Shown: positions 36,856 to 45,065 of the stretch, piece by piece
Numbering within the stretch: position 1 is the first letter of the stretch
How the letters are laid out: the number at the start of each line of letters is the position of its first letter
Assembly: GCF_016741855.1 (NCBI RefSeq)
Contig: NZ_JAERRH010000013.1
Coordinates: 1-64,000 of the forward strand
Reading direction: 5' to 3'
DNA length: 64,000 nucleotides
Origin: Streptomyces musisoli
GTDB lineage: Bacteria; Actinomycetota; Actinomycetes; Streptomycetales; Streptomycetaceae
The notes under the pieces: generated by a model
Seen by the model: the letters and a program-made list of their open reading frames with translations, nothing else
What the model was told of the DNA's origin: nothing
Databases searched by the model: none
Position numbers and translations under genes: made by a program

Positions 36856-37236
36856 GTGCCCCGGTCCGAACGCTCACCCCTGCTGCTCGCCGGCTTACTG
36901 GCCGGTATGGGGGTCGCCCACTTCGCCGCCCCCCGGCCCTTCGACGCGATCATCCCCCGCCGGCTGCCCGGTTCGCCCCGCGCCTGGACGTACGCCAGCG
37001 GCGCCGTCGAGCTGGCCCTGGCAGCCGGGATCGCGGCCCCGCGCACACGTGCGTCGGCAGCGAAGGCGGCAGCCGCCTTCTTCGTCGGCGTGTTCCCGGC
37101 GAACGTCCAGATGGCCGCGGACTGGCGCCACCGGCCGGCCCCGCTCCGGGCGGCGGCCCTCGCCCGGCTGCCCCTCCAGCTGCCCCTCGTGCTGTGGGCG
37201 CGCGGAGTGGCGCGGAACGGAAAGGGACTGTCGTGA
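36856..37236 (+). CDS. DoxX-like small membrane protein
   Basis: Integral membrane protein of 126 residues with about four helices: LLLAGLLAGMGVAHFAAP, GAVELALAAGIAAP, AAAAFFVGVFPANVQMAADW and LPLQLPLVLWARG. The pattern resembles DoxX/DUF4267-like proteins, often linked to redox functions. The GTG follows AGAGGAGG. Codon 14 is TTA (36895-36897), the rare leucine codon read by the bldA tRNA in Streptomyces. Its stop overlaps the GTG of the peroxiredoxin (GTGA), so translation of both may depend on bldA. Confidence 0.78.
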   Translation: MPRSERSPLLLAGLLAGMGVAHFAAPRPFDAIIPRRLPGSPRAWTYASGAVELALAAGIAAPRTRASAAKAAAAFFVGVFPANVQMAADWRHRPAPLRAAALARLPLQLPLVLWARGVARNGKGLS

Positions 37237-37700
37237 CCGAGCGGATCGCTCCCGGGGACAAGATCGAGGACTTCGCGCTGGCCGACGAGACCGGCACCAC
37301 CCGCCGGCTCACCGACCTGCTGGCCGACGGTCCGGTCGTCCTCTTCTTCTACCCCGCGGCCCTCAGTCCCGGCTGCACCGCCGAGGCCTGTCATTTCCGC
37401 GATCTCGCCGCCGAGTTCGCCGCCGTCGGCGCCCGGCCCGTCGGGATCAGCGGGGACACCGTCGACAAGCAGCAGGAGTTCGCCGGCCGGCACGGCCTCG
37501 GCATGCCGCTGCTCTCCGACCCCGACGGCACGGTCCGGGAACGGTTCGGGGTCAAGCGCGGCTTCACCCTGGTCCCGACCAAGCGCGTCACCTTCGTGAT
37601 CGCCCAGGACCGGACCGTCCTGGAGATCGTCCGCAGTGAGCTGCGCATGAACACCCACGCCGACCGGGCCCTCGCCGCTCTCCGCGCGCACCGGGGGTGA
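37233..37700 (+). CDS. Peroxiredoxin, BCP/PrxQ type
   Basis: A 155-residue thiol peroxidase. The peroxidatic cysteine is in SPGCTAEACHFRDL, where the usual T/S-P-G-C-T motif is followed five residues later by a second cysteine, the resolving residue of atypical 2-Cys BCP proteins. Further motifs are VVLFFYPAALSPGCT, VGISGDTVDKQQEF and LPLLSDPDG-like MPLLSDPDG. It reduces peroxides in the cytosol using thioredoxin. It is coupled to the DoxX gene containing a TTA codon, which suggests development-linked expression. Confidence 0.9.
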   Translation: MTERIAPGDKIEDFALADETGTTRRLTDLLADGPVVLFFYPAALSPGCTAEACHFRDLAAEFAAVGARPVGISGDTVDKQQEFAGRHGLGMPLLSDPDGTVRERFGVKRGFTLVPTKRVTFVIAQDRTVLEIVRSELRMNTHADRALAALRAHRG

Positions 37701-37719
37701 GCGGGGGTCCCGCGGGTTG

Positions 37720-40080
37720 ATGCGCCGAGTCAATCGGAACATCCTGGGGCATATGGAGCCTGACGCCGCCGTGGCGGTCCTCGATGCGCTGGGCAGGGTG
37801 ACCGGGTGGAGCGACGGCGCCCGGCTGCTCACCGGTCACGCGGCCGGGGACGTCGTGGGCCGGCCGGCGGCGGACCTGCTGGCGGAGGAGCCGGCCGACG
37901 GCACGCTCCTCGCGCGCTCCGGGACCATCGCCCTGCGCCACCGTGACGGCCACCGGATCGAGCTGGCCGTCACCGCCTGCGCGGTCACCGACGCCGACGG
38001 GATCCCCGCCGGCTATGTCGTCACGGCCGACCCGCCCGGCTGCACCCTGGCCGCCCAGGCCTTCGAGCAGGCGTCCATGTCCATGTCCGTCTTCGACCTC
38101 CGGCAGCGCTACCTCCGCGTGAACGACGCCGCCTGCAAGGTGATGGGCGTCTCCGAGGCCTCGCTGAGCGGCCGCTTCTTCCCCGACACCGTGGGCGAGG
38201 CCGACTACCACCAGGGCTTCCTGCGCCATCTGCGCGAGGTCGCCGAGACCGGCCGGCCCGTACGCTACGAGAGCTTCGCCGGGGCCCCCACCCTGAACCG
38301 CGAACACCTCTGGAGCATCGAGATGTGGCCGCTGCGCGCCGGCTCCGGGGAGCTGACCGCGGTCGGAATCGCCGCCTTCGACAACACCGAGCAGTACTGG
38401 GCCCGGCGCCGTCTCGCCCTGCTCAACGAGGCCACCACCCGCATCGGCACCACGCTGGACGTCGTTCGCACCGCCGAGGAACTGATCGGACTCCTCGTCC
38501 CTAGGTACGCCGACTTCGCCAGCATCGACCTGCTGGACTGGGTGCTCGGCGCGGAGGAGCCGCCGGCCCTCCCGGACGGCGTCGAGATGCGCCGTGTCGC
38601 CCACGGCTCCACCCGGGCCGGCGACCCCGGCTCGGCCGTGAGCATCGGCGAGACACACGTCTACAAGCCGACCCTGCCGCCGGCCCGTGCCCTGCACGAA
38701 GGGCACGCGGTGGTCTGCCAGGCCGGTGAGCCCGAGTTCGTCGAGTGGCTCGCGGAACGCAACGTGCGCTCGCCCGGGGGAAGCTCCCACCGGGAGGGCG
38801 CCCACTCCATGATCGCGGTGCCGCTCCGGGCCCGCGGCACCACCCTGGGCGTCGCGGTCTGCGTCCGCATGGCCCACCCAGACGACTACGGCCCCGACGA
38901 CGCCGCCTTCGCGGAGGAACTCGCCAGCCGCGCCGCCGTCTGCGTCGACAACGCCCGCCGCTTCGCCCGCGAACGCTCCACCGCCCTGGCCCTCCAGCAC
39001 AGCCTGCTCCCGCGCGGACTGCCCGGACAGGCCGCGGTCGAGGTGGCCCACCGCTATCTGCCGTGCGGATCACTGGCCGGCATCGGCGGCGACTGGTTCG
39101 ACGTCATCCCGCTCTCCGGCGGCCGGGTCGCCCTGGTCGTCGGCGACGTGGTGGGCCACGGCATCCAGTCCTCGGCGACCATGGGCCGGCTGCGGACGGC
39201 CGTGCGCACCCTCGCCGACGTCGACCTGGCCCCCGACGAACTCCTCACCCACCTCGACGACCTGGTCACGCACCTCGCCGCCGACGGCAGCGGAGAGGAG
39301 GTCGCCGAACTCGGCGCGACCTGCCTGTACACCGTCTACGATCCCGTCGCCCGCCGCCTCTCCGTGGCCGGCGCCGGTCATCCGGCCCCCGCCGTCATCC
39401 TGCCCGGCGGCACCGCCGAACTCCTTCCCATGACCGCCGGGCCGCCGCTCGGCGTCGGCGGGCTGCCGTTCGAGGCCCTGGAACTCGAACTGCCCGAGGG
39501 CACCGTCGTCGCCCTCTTCACCGACGGCCTGATGGACTACCGCGACCGGGACCTGGACGGCGCCGCCGAGGAACTGCTCCGGGTCTTCGCCGCCCCCGCC
39601 GACTCCCTCGAAGCCCTCTGCGACAACGTCCTGAAGGCCGTCCTGCCCGCCCAGCCCTGCGACGACGTCGCGCTGCTCCTCGCCCGCACCCGGGCCCTCG
39701 GCGCCGACCGCGTCGCCACCTGGGACGTCCCGCCCGACCCCGCCCGGGTCGCCGTCGTCCGGCAGGCGGCCACCGAGCAACTGGCCGCCTGGGGACTGGC
39801 GGAGACCTCCTTCGTCACCGAACTCGTCGTCAGCGAACTCGTCACCAACGCCATCCGCTACGGCGAACCGCCCATCCAGCTGCGCCTGATCCGCGACCGG
39901 GCCCTCATCTGCGAGGTGTCCGACGCCAGTTCCACCTCCCCGCACCTGCGCCGGGCGCACGTCTACGACGAGGGCGGCCGGGGACTGCTCCTCGTCGCCC
40001 AGCTCACCCAGCGCTGGGGAAGCCGGCAGACCGCAGCGGGCAAGACCATCTGGGCCGAACAGCCGCTGCCCGGCGCCTGA
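37720..40080 (+). CDS. PAS-PAS-GAF-SpoIIE phosphatase with C-terminal RsbW-like ATPase
   Basis: Soluble 786-residue signalling protein. Two PAS domains (about 12-85 and 95-215, with SVFDLRQRYLRVNDAACKVM), a GAF domain (about 228-405), a SpoIIE PP2C domain (about 425-640, metal motifs IGGDWFDVIPL and LVVGDVVGHG, later LFTDGLMDYRDRD and CDDVALLLAR) and a HATPase domain (about 655-780, N-box TELVVSELVTNAIRYGE). It thus carries both phosphatase and kinase-like partner-switch activities, a common Streptomyces design for controlling SigB-type factors. ATG at 37720 is preferred; ATG 37753 is possible. Confidence 0.9.
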   Translation: MRRVNRNILGHMEPDAAVAVLDALGRVTGWSDGARLLTGHAAGDVVGRPAADLLAEEPADGTLLARSGTIALRHRDGHRIELAVTACAVTDADGIPAGYVVTADPPGCTLAAQAFEQASMSMSVFDLRQRYLRVNDAACKVMGVSEASLSGRFFPDTVGEADYHQGFLRHLREVAETGRPVRYESFAGAPTLNREHLWSIEMWPLRAGSGELTAVGIAAFDNTEQYWARRRLALLNEATTRIGTTLDVVRTAEELIGLLVPRYADFASIDLLDWVLGAEEPPALPDGVEMRRVAHGSTRAGDPGSAVSIGETHVYKPTLPPARALHEGHAVVCQAGEPEFVEWLAERNVRSPGGSSHREGAHSMIAVPLRARGTTLGVAVCVRMAHPDDYGPDDAAFAEELASRAAVCVDNARRFARERSTALALQHSLLPRGLPGQAAVEVAHRYLPCGSLAGIGGDWFDVIPLSGGRVALVVGDVVGHGIQSSATMGRLRTAVRTLADVDLAPDELLTHLDDLVTHLAADGSGEEVAELGATCLYTVYDPVARRLSVAGAGHPAPAVILPGGTAELLPMTAGPPLGVGGLPFEALELELPEGTVVALFTDGLMDYRDRDLDGAAEELLRVFAAPADSLEALCDNVLKAVLPAQPCDDVALLLARTRALGADRVATWDVPPDPARVAVVRQAATEQLAAWGLAETSFVTELVVSELVTNAIRYGEPPIQLRLIRDRALICEVSDASSTSPHLRRAHVYDEGGRGLLLVAQLTQRWGSRQTAAGKTIWAEQPLPGA

Positions 40081-40098
40081 CCACCGAAACGGGCGGTG

Positions 40099-40710
40099 TC
40101 ACCCCTGTCCGGCGTCGGCGGCGGCCTGCGCCAGCGTGCGCCCGGTGCGCACCGAGCGGGCCCGCCGGGGATCGGGTGTGCCGTGCCCGGCCGACCGCGC
40201 CGGCCCCTTGCGCACCAGCAGCCAGGCGTCCTCCTCGTCCGAGCCGCCGCGGAAGCGCGTGAGGGCGTACTCACCGTGCAGCTTGGTGCCGTGCAGCCGG
40301 AACGTGGCATGCCCGCGCTCCAGGGACTCGGCGAAGTCCACCGGGCGCCCCCTGCGGTCATGGCTGAGCGGCTCGTACGTGCCGCGGTCCCAGACGATCA
40401 CGGTGCCGCCGCCGTACTCGCCCTTCGGGATGGTGCCCTCGAAGTCCTCGTACTCCAGCGGATGGTCCTCCGTCGGCACCGCCAGCCGCTTGTCCGCCGG
40501 ATCGCCGGACGGGCCCTTGGGGACCGACCAGGACTTCAGGACGTCGTCGACCTGGAGCCGGAAGTCGAAGTGCATCCGGCGCGCGTCGTGGATCTGCACC
40601 ACGAACCGTGGCCGGTCGCCGCCGGCCGCGGGCGCCTGCCCCGAGGGCTCGCGGGTCCGCCCGAAATCGCGCTTGCCGCGGTACGTCCGCAGCCGGTCCT
40701 CCGCTGCCAC
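40099..40710 (-). CDS. Stand-alone LigD 3'-phosphoesterase domain protein
   Basis: A 203-residue protein equivalent to the phosphoesterase module of LigD, which trims 3' ribonucleotides and phosphates at DNA ends during NHEJ. Active-site ligands are visible: H41, H47 and D49 in QIHDARRMHFDFRL and H83 in PTEDHPLEYEDFEG, matching the spacing known for Pseudomonas LigD; the IPKGEYGGGTVIVWDRG stretch follows. The GTG start follows AAGGAG. It is not fused to polymerase or ligase and stands apart from the ligase gene. The C-terminal 25 residues are basic. Confidence 0.88.
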   Translation of the reverse strand: MAAEDRLRTYRGKRDFGRTREPSGQAPAAGGDRPRFVVQIHDARRMHFDFRLQVDDVLKSWSVPKGPSGDPADKRLAVPTEDHPLEYEDFEGTIPKGEYGGGTVIVWDRGTYEPLSHDRRGRPVDFAESLERGHATFRLHGTKLHGEYALTRFRGGSDEEDAWLLVRKGPARSAGHGTPDPRRARSVRTGRTLAQAAADAGQG

Positions 40711-40906
40711 GTGCGGCTCCTTCCCTGCGTCCGCCTCACGCGCCCCCGGGTACCCGGACCCGGCCGGTTCAGCCCGCGACGCCGTCCGGTCCGCCGCCGC
40801 GCGCAGCACCGCGACCCGCCCGGCCCGGCCCCACGGCGGACCGAAGGCGCGCCGAGACCGTTCCGCCCTGCGGCGGTGACACCACCTGGGCCAACCCGGC
40901 CGCCGC

Positions 40907-41959
40907 CTACCGAGTGGTGACCTGGAGTTTTCCGCCGCCGGGCCGCCACCCCAGGGCCGGGCCCAGTCGCTCGGCCATGTCCGTGAGGATCTGCTCGTAG
41001 TCCTCGTGCCCGAAGGTGAACGGCAGCGCGAACGCCACCTCCTCGACCTCGCGGAAAGCGGCGTGCGCCCGCAGCCGCTCGGCCAGTTCCGCCGAGGTGC
41101 CGACCAGGTCCGGCGCGAACAGCAGTCGCGCCGGGCCCTGGGGGGAGGCCGTACGGGGCAGCCGCTCGGCCGCGTACCGCGCGTACCGGGCCCGCTGCTC
41201 GGCGCTCGCGGAGTCCGTCGGGATCACGACCAGCCCCTGCGAGACCCGGGCCGCCTCGCCGTCGGGGTGGTGCGCGCGGAACTCCCGGATGTGGGACAGC
41301 TGGATCTCGGCGAAGTCCGGCGGCCCCTCCGGCTGCTCCGCCTTGACGACGCTGCTGGTCAGGAAGTTCATCCCGTGCTCGCCGGCCCAGCGCGCCGAGC
41401 CCAGGCTGCCACCGCCGTACCACAGTCTCCGCCCGAGGCCGGGGGAATGCGGCTGGACGACGTCCGAGAACGTCTCGAACCCCTCGGTACCGCTGAAGTC
41501 GGTGGCGGGCTTGCCGCGCACCAGGTCCAGCAGCCGTCGTACCCGTCCGTAACCAAAGTCCTCCGCGTCGGCGGTGTCCGGGTAGAGGGCGTCCTTGACG
41601 TGTGCGTAGTGCATCGGCGGGCCCACGCTGACGCCCGGGTTGAGCCTGCCGCCGGACAGGACGTCGACGGTCGCCAGGTCCTCGGCGAGCCGCAGCGGGT
41701 TCTCCCAGCCGAGCGGTGTCACCGCGGTGCCCAGGCCGATCCGGCGGGTCCGCTGCGAGGCGGCGGCCAGGACGGCGACCGGGGACGAGATGCCGTACTG
41801 CAGATGCCGGTGACGGACCCAGGCGGTGTCGAAACCGAGCCGCTCGCCCAACTCGATGATCTCCAGCGTGGACTCGTGGCCCCGGCCCGGGTCCGCCGCG
41901 TCGAACAGGCCGATGGTGAGGAAGCCCAGGCTGCGCAGGGGGCGAGAGGTGGACGGCAC
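40907..41959 (-). CDS. LLM-class flavin-dependent oxidoreductase
   Basis: Luciferase-like monooxygenase family protein of 350 residues. Motifs: LGFLTIGLFDAADPGRG, ERLGFDTAWVRHRHLQYG, SQRTRRIGLGTAVTPLGWEN, LAEDLATVDVLSGGRLNPGV and a C-terminal FGHEDYEQILTDMAERLGP. It uses FMNH2 or F420; substrate unknown. Length is normal. The gene stands alone, 67 bases before the metallophosphoesterase gene end on the same strand, and has no obvious pathway partner. Confidence 0.87.
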   Translation of the reverse strand: MPSTSRPLRSLGFLTIGLFDAADPGRGHESTLEIIELGERLGFDTAWVRHRHLQYGISSPVAVLAAASQRTRRIGLGTAVTPLGWENPLRLAEDLATVDVLSGGRLNPGVSVGPPMHYAHVKDALYPDTADAEDFGYGRVRRLLDLVRGKPATDFSGTEGFETFSDVVQPHSPGLGRRLWYGGGSLGSARWAGEHGMNFLTSSVVKAEQPEGPPDFAEIQLSHIREFRAHHPDGEAARVSQGLVVIPTDSASAEQRARYARYAAERLPRTASPQGPARLLFAPDLVGTSAELAERLRAHAAFREVEEVAFALPFTFGHEDYEQILTDMAERLGPALGWRPGGGKLQVTTR

Positions 41960-42026
41960 CGGGTCCTCCAGCGGTCGTGTGTCGGCTCTTCCCCGATTCT
42001 GGCAGGCGAGTGTGACAACCGTGTGA

Positions 42027-43553
42027 TCAGTTCGCCCCGGCCGGCGGCAGGGGGATCACGACCTCGTCCTCGACCGGCGGATCGACTTCCTGCGCCCGGT
42101 TGCCCGTCGCGGCGAAGCAGCGCAGCCGGACCGCGTCCGGAGCGACGTCCAGCCGCAGGAAACACTTGAAGAACGGCGGGCTGTAGGTGGCGGACGACGG
42201 CGAGAACAACTGGGTGTAGATCTTCCGCACGGGCAGCCGGAACCGGGCCGGCCGGTCGGGACGGCGACCGGTGCCCAGCAGGCTCGCGACCAGGCGGGTG
42301 CGGCGGGTGATCCGGGCGCCGGGGCCGGGGGCACGGCCCGGCTCGATGCCCAGCCGCTCGGCGATCACGGCCGTCGCCTCCGTCTCGGACAGGCGGAAGA
42401 AGCGGCGCAGCCGGAGCCGGCGGCCGTACAGGCGGCTGTAGAAGGCGAGCGAGTCGCCGCGCAGCGGGTAGCAGCGGAAGTCGCGCTCGGTGACGCCGCC
42501 GACCGACACCCGCGGGATGGTGTGCGTGGCGTGCATGAACGCGCCGCCGCCGCCCGCCACGACGTACTGGATGGTGCGGCCGTCCACCGTGACCGGGTAG
42601 CGCTGGTAGTTGTGGATGTCGCCGCCGATCGCGGCCACGTAGTGGTGCTCCGGGGCCCGGACGATGTCGTCCACCGTGCCCCCGCCCTCGATGGGGCACG
42701 GGTGGTGCTCGCCGTCGACGTACAACGGCGACCCGGTGACGAGGATCTTCGGCCGGGGGCCCTCGGACATCTCCCGCAGCCAGGCGCCCTGTTCCGCGTC
42801 GACCGTGCCCAGCAGGCCGGTGTCGATGCCGATGATCCGCACCGGTCCCGCGTCGATCGCCCAGTACGGGCCCGGCTGTACCGCCTGCTGACCCGGTGCC
42901 GACCGCAACGCCCGCGCCGCGGCGAGCCGTTGTCCGTCGGCGGGCCGTGCCCGGTGCCACAGCAGGGAACGCCACCAGGCGCGGGTCAGCGGGCGGGGCC
43001 GGGGCTCCGGGTCGAGCGGCGGCGTGTCGGCGCAGAACACACGCATGAAGGCCCCGAGGTCCTCGTACCAGTCGTGGTTCCCCGGTATCGCGTAGATCGG
43101 CGCGGGGTAGTCCTGGTAGGGCCGGAAGAACTTGTCGCCGTAGTCGTCGGCGCTGCCGACGGGGTAGATGACATCGCTGGCGATCACCGCGAAGTCCGTG
43201 CCCCGACTCGCTTTCAGAAAGCCGGGGACGACGGCGTACTGGGAGTCGTCCCCCTCGCCGGTGTCCCCGATGACCATGAAGGAGAACCGTTCCGGTACCT
43301 CCCGGCGGACCAGCTTGTCGGCGGGTGCTCCCGCCGCCACCCGCCTGGCCACCCAGCGGCTGCGGGTGGCGCCGGTCGGATCGCCGAACCAGGACGCCAG
43401 GACGCCGTTGCGGGCGGCCCACAGGGTCCGGGGGTTCAGCCACGACAGCTTCGCGACGTGGTCCGGCATCAGCCGCTGGTAGGTGCCGGGTTCGGCCGCG
43501 CCCCAGCCGGCGCCCTGTGCGGTATCGCGTGAGGAGTCAGACACGCGGTGCAC
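42027..43553 (-). CDS. Calcineurin-like metallophosphoesterase
   Basis: A 508-residue metallophosphoesterase. The five-motif order is visible: FMVIGDTGEGDDSQ (motif I, Asp), ASDVIYPVGSADDYGD (motif II), IPGNHDWYEDL (motif III, GNHD), then ILVTGSPLYVDGEHH and AIGGDIHNYQRYPV with metal-binding histidines. The C-terminal third (about 330-505) contains YSRLYGRRLRLRRFFRL and is of unknown role. There is no clear signal peptide, so it is probably cytosolic. Long members of this kind are common in actinomycetes but substrates are not established. Confidence 0.85.
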   Translation of the reverse strand: MHRVSDSSRDTAQGAGWGAAEPGTYQRLMPDHVAKLSWLNPRTLWAARNGVLASWFGDPTGATRSRWVARRVAAGAPADKLVRREVPERFSFMVIGDTGEGDDSQYAVVPGFLKASRGTDFAVIASDVIYPVGSADDYGDKFFRPYQDYPAPIYAIPGNHDWYEDLGAFMRVFCADTPPLDPEPRPRPLTRAWWRSLLWHRARPADGQRLAAARALRSAPGQQAVQPGPYWAIDAGPVRIIGIDTGLLGTVDAEQGAWLREMSEGPRPKILVTGSPLYVDGEHHPCPIEGGGTVDDIVRAPEHHYVAAIGGDIHNYQRYPVTVDGRTIQYVVAGGGGAFMHATHTIPRVSVGGVTERDFRCYPLRGDSLAFYSRLYGRRLRLRRFFRLSETEATAVIAERLGIEPGRAPGPGARITRRTRLVASLLGTGRRPDRPARFRLPVRKIYTQLFSPSSATYSPPFFKCFLRLDVAPDAVRLRCFAATGNRAQEVDPPVEDEVVIPLPPAGAN

Positions 43554-43706
43554 GGTAACAACGCCCCGGTCAGGGCCGGGAGCCCGGGGTCGCGCCCAAC
43601 GCCCTCACGGGCATGGGGCGTTCCGGGCCGGGCACCCACGGCCGGGGGCGCGGTCCCCGTCGCGGCGGGGATCGCGCGCCCGTGACCGGCCGCCGGACCG
43701 GTCTGC

Positions 43707-43907
43707 CTAGACCTGCTCGACGATGACGAGCGTGCCCCGGCTGCCCGGGCGCACGGCATGTTCCACCCCGGCCGGGACGAGGTACATCTCCCCGGCCCGT
43801 ACGTCGACGTCGACGCCGTCGGCCACGAGCACTGCGTGTCCCGCCGCCGCGATGTACACCGCGGCGGCGGCGCTCGGGCTGCCTCGGCGCGCGGAACGGG
43901 GCATCAC
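43707..43907 (-). pseudogene. Truncated cupin-domain protein
   Basis: A 66-residue reading with the second half of a small cupin barrel: HAVLVADGVDVDVRAGEMYL then VPAGVEHAVRPGSRGTLVIV. Full small cupins are about 110 residues and carry an N-terminal HxH metal motif, which is absent here and replaced by an Ala/Arg-rich stretch. It starts at a GTG/ATG overlapping the stop of the methyltransferase gene, so it may still be translated. It is probably a gene remnant, though a functional mini-cupin cannot be excluded. Confidence 0.5.
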
Positions 43908-44719
43908 GGTTTACGGGCGAGTCCCCCGTGCTCGGCGACGACCTCCGGGACGGGTGAACCGGGCTCGGGGCGCCACCGGGTGACGGAGACGACGCCGGGT
44001 TCGACGAGTTCCAGGCCGTCGAAGTACCCGGTGATCGCGTCGACCGTGCGCAGGTTGTACGGGATCGCGCCGCTGCTGTTGTAGGCGTCCTGGGCCTGCT
44101 CGAAGACCGGATCGATGCCGCGCGACCCGTCGTTGACGGACAGGTAACTGCCCGGCGGCAGGGCGTCCATGAGCCGGTCCACGATCGAGCGGGCCCGGTC
44201 GTAGTCGGCGACGTGGCCCAGGATGTTGCTGAGGACCAGCGCGGTGGGCCGGGTGAGGTCCAGCGTCTCGGCGGCGATCGCGAGGATGCGGTCGGGGTCC
44301 GTGACGTCGGCGTCGATGTAGGAGGTGGCGCCCTCGGGGGAGGAGTACAGCAGCGCGCGGGCGTGGGCCAGAACCATCGGGTCGTTGTCGACGTAGACGA
44401 TCCGTGCCTCGGGAGCGAGCCGCTGGGCCACCTCGTGGGTGTTCTCGGCGGTCGGCAGGCCCGTGCCGATGTCCAGGAACTGCCGGATGCCCGCCTCGGA
44501 GACGAGGTACGCGATGCTGCGGCGCAGGAAGGCGCGGCTGCCGCGGGCGATGGTGACGATGCCGGGGAAGACGGCGGTGTAGGCGTCGCCGGCCGCCTCG
44601 TCGACCGGGTAGTTGTCCTTGCCGCCGAGCCAGTAGTTCCAGATGCGGGCCGAGTGCGGCACCGAGGTGTCGATCTTCTGGTGCGTCGCCGGCTCGGGCG
44701 TCGTCGCCGGATCGGTCAT
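43904..44719 (-). CDS. SAM-dependent methyltransferase, Methyltransf_19 (DUF574) family
   Basis: A 271-residue protein of the actinomycete Methyltransf_19 family. Diagnostic stretches: HSARIWNYWLGGKDNYPVDE near residues 22-41, FLDIGTGLPTAENTHEVA (SAM-binding), IVYVDNDPMVLAHARALL and LVLSNILGHVADYD. Streptomyces genomes carry many copies; substrates are unknown. The ATG giving MTDPATTPEP follows GAAAGAGG; upstream codons in frame are not conserved. No natural-product cluster touches it directly. Confidence 0.9.
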   Translation of the reverse strand: MTDPATTPEPATHQKIDTSVPHSARIWNYWLGGKDNYPVDEAAGDAYTAVFPGIVTIARGSRAFLRRSIAYLVSEAGIRQFLDIGTGLPTAENTHEVAQRLAPEARIVYVDNDPMVLAHARALLYSSPEGATSYIDADVTDPDRILAIAAETLDLTRPTALVLSNILGHVADYDRARSIVDRLMDALPPGSYLSVNDGSRGIDPVFEQAQDAYNSSGAIPYNLRTVDAITGYFDGLELVEPGVVSVTRWRPEPGSPVPEVVAEHGGLARKP

Positions 44720-45065
44720 GGGTCGTGTCCCTCTTTCAGCCAAGACGTGGGTCAGCCATGGCACAACCTACGTCCGAACACCCTTCCACCACCTCCCGGT
44801 TCGTGTTTCCGGCGGCCGCGTGCGGACCCGGCCGGGACTGCCGGGACGCGGTGGTCGCGGGTGTGAGGGGCCGGTAGGGAAAACCCTCGATTGACCCGTC
44901 ATTGGGTGACATGGCTCGGTCAATACTGTCATCCTCCCTCCGCATGCTGATCCACCCCACCGGTTCACGGATCACGCCTCGCACAGCTCAGCTCACCCGG
45001 GCGACAGACCCGTCTGCCCGTCTGTCACCGGCCGCCGACCGGCGGCCGCAGCAGGAGGAGTACGA
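44720..45065. other. Divergent promoter region between methyltransferase and M4 protease
   Basis: No gene. Contains the candidate protease promoter and a TTGACC / GGTCAA inverted repeat at 44891-44923. The last 60 bases form an untranslated leader with a strong ribosome site (AGGAGGAG) before the protease GTG. Confidence 0.6.
44902..44929 (+). promoter_or_regulatory. Candidate promoter of the M4 protease, with overlapping dyad
   Basis: TTGGGT and TACTGT are 16 bases apart, a plausible primary-sigma promoter giving a leader of about 130 bases. The dyad TTGACC (44891-44896) / GGTCAA (44918-44923) overlaps the -35 to -10 interval and could be a repressor site. Sequence-based guess only. Confidence 0.4.

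Noticed and set aside
43904..44719. Assigning the Methyltransf_19 protein as the missing graspetide methyltransferase
   Set aside because: It is 11 kb away, of a different methyltransferase family from the isoaspartate type, and not co-oriented in a shared operon.
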